From assembly GCF_009811555.1 (NCBI RefSeq), contig NZ_BLIN01000005.1, forward strand, positions 1,435,501-1,499,500: a DNA stretch of 64,000 nt, given 5' to 3'. The stretch is from Streptomyces caniferus. GTDB lineage: Bacteria; Actinomycetota; Actinomycetes; Streptomycetales; Streptomycetaceae. The translations under genes were made by a program, and so were the position numbers. Under the pieces are notes generated by a model. It saw nothing but the letters and a program-made list of their open reading frames with translations. It was not told where the DNA came from and did no database searches. This document shows positions 63,285-64,000 of the stretch, in pieces. Each line of letters starts with the position of its first letter. Position 1 is the stretch's first letter.

Positions 63285-63332
63285 GAAGTGGGGCCAGCGG
63301 CCGGGATACCTCCCAGCCGCTGGCCCCACTTC
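63285..63332. terminator. Strong hairpin terminator between convergent genes
   Basis: 17-bp perfect stem (GAAGTGGGGCCAGCGGC and complement) with a 14-nt loop, between the NUDIX gene and the leftward gene at 63387; serves both. Confidence 0.88.
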
Positions 63333-63386
63333 TCATCTCGCGCGATCGTCCGTGATCGTGCCCTCAACGGCTGGGAGGACGGCGGC

Positions 63387-64000
63387 TTATGCGTCGCCTC
63401 CGCCTGCTTCCCTGAGGATCTCGAGGCTCTCTGCGTCCTTGGGTTCGGAGCGGCGGAACTGCGGGTGGCCGAGGTCCATCTGGAGTGCGGCGTGAAGTGG
63501 CGCGGGGTAGCGGGTTCGATCGGACCACGAGAGCGCCTGGTGGCTGAGTCGGGCTGCGGCGACGGCGAGGGCCTCGCGCTCGTACCCGTCGCGCGTGTAC
63601 ATCGGAGTGATTTCGCGAGTGGTCATGCTGTACCAGGGGGAGTTGAGTTCGTTCTCCTTGCGCTCGTCAGCGTTCTTTGACGCCTTGCCCGGGTCGGCGC
63701 GCCAGCGGGTCTTCCACTGTCCGTGGCGCTTCTTGCCGTAGTTGCGGGGCTCGGTGAAAAGGAACCATGGATGCCCCTCGGGACGGTCTTCCGGGTAGTA
63801 GAGGTCGCTGGAGGTCTTGAGCGGCTTGGTGGTGCCGTTCTTCAGCTTCTCAATGACGGAGACGAGTCGTGGCATCTCGGCCTGCGCGCAATTCATGCGG
63901 ATGATGCTGACGGGATTCCAGGAGGCGGGCAGGCCGCTTCCTGGAAGCCACAGGCGGGGGTCGTCCGGGTCAGGGCTGAGGCCCTGCTTGTTGTTGTGCA
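63387..64000 (-). CDS. C-terminal part of pPIWI_RE-type RNaseH protein (cut by window edge)
   Basis: Open to the right edge, so its start lies outside; at least 204 codons remain. Segments seen: LWLPGSGLPASWNPVSIIRM, ADLYYPEDRPEGHPW-type block (here SDLYYPEDRPEGHPWFLF), EPRNYGKKRHGQWKTRWRAD, WYSMTTREITPMYTRDGY, then LAVAAARLSHQALSWSDRTR and YPAPLHAALQMDLGHPQFRR. The pattern is what I recall of the C-terminal RNaseH domain of pPIWI_RE, a prokaryotic Argonaute-like defence protein with partner helicase and nuclease genes. The stop is at 63387; genes upstream (to the right) would decide it. Confidence 0.6.
   Translation of the reverse strand, partial: HNNKQGLSPDPDDPRLWLPGSGLPASWNPVSIIRMNCAQAEMPRLVSVIEKLKNGTTKPLKTSSDLYYPEDRPEGHPWFLFTEPRNYGKKRHGQWKTRWRADPGKASKNADERKENELNSPWYSMTTREITPMYTRDGYEREALAVAAARLSHQALSWSDRTRYPAPLHAALQMDLGHPQFRRSEPKDAESLEILREAGGGDA

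Overview
This is a GC-rich actinobacterial window, almost certainly Streptomyces. Support for that: very high GC at third codon positions, many GTG starts, ATGA/GTGA-overlapping genes, monomeric NADP isocitrate dehydrogenase, DUF6421/DUF5134/DUF6177/DUF6507-type genes, and a type VII (ESX-like) secretion locus of Streptomyces type. All family assignments come from reading the translated sequence; no database was searched.

Region 1 (1-34.5 kb) looks like ordinary chromosome. In order it carries: a PknB-like Ser/Thr kinase cut by the left edge; a divergent ROK sugar kinase/LacI regulator pair sharing a palindromic operator; a TetR gene divergent from two small membrane-protein genes with two operator palindromes between them; an HpcH/HpaI-citrate-lyase-like aldolase with an allantoin-type operator; DinB; the electron transfer flavoprotein genes; a flavin reductase; a thioredoxin; an acyltransferase; a B3/4-domain protein; a deleted transglutaminase pseudogene; a translationally coupled DUF6421-SDR-threonine aldolase operon; a glycerophosphodiesterase; a polar amino acid ABC transporter; assorted GNAT, VOC, M56 peptidase, PAP2 and HAD genes; isocitrate dehydrogenase; a second SDR; two secreted or membrane-anchored small proteins; and an APC-family amino acid permease.

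Region 2 (about 34.6-48.6 kb) is an accessory island with lower GC in parts and much decay. It holds a C-terminal fragment of a Ku (NHEJ) gene, a secreted protein, wrecks of three tyrosine recombinases (36.9-37.5, 38.5-39.1 and 47.9-48.1 kb), a secreted metzincin protease and an excisionase. It also holds an intact four-gene type I restriction-modification operon with TWO tandem, diverged HsdM genes (HsdM1-HsdM2-HsdS-HsdR), every gene overlapping the next by 4 nt. The operon lies between the excisionase and the last integrase remnant.

Region 3 (48.9-62.4 kb) is a type VII secretion locus: a small membrane protein, EccD, a MinD-like (EspI-type) ATPase, a fused three-ATPase EccC, DUF6177, two small WXG100-like proteins, DUF6507, an 878-residue polymorphic toxin with a C-terminal PD-(D/E)xK-like tip, and an overlapping pentapeptide-repeat gene that is the natural immunity candidate. 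EccB, EccE and MycP are not in the window. Region 4 (62.4-64 kb) has a broken NUDIX gene fused by overlap to an intact NUDIX gene. At the right edge is the C-terminal part of what looks like a pPIWI_RE (Argonaute-like RNaseH) defence protein. With the restriction system and the secreted toxin, the right third of the window reads as a conflict/defence island.
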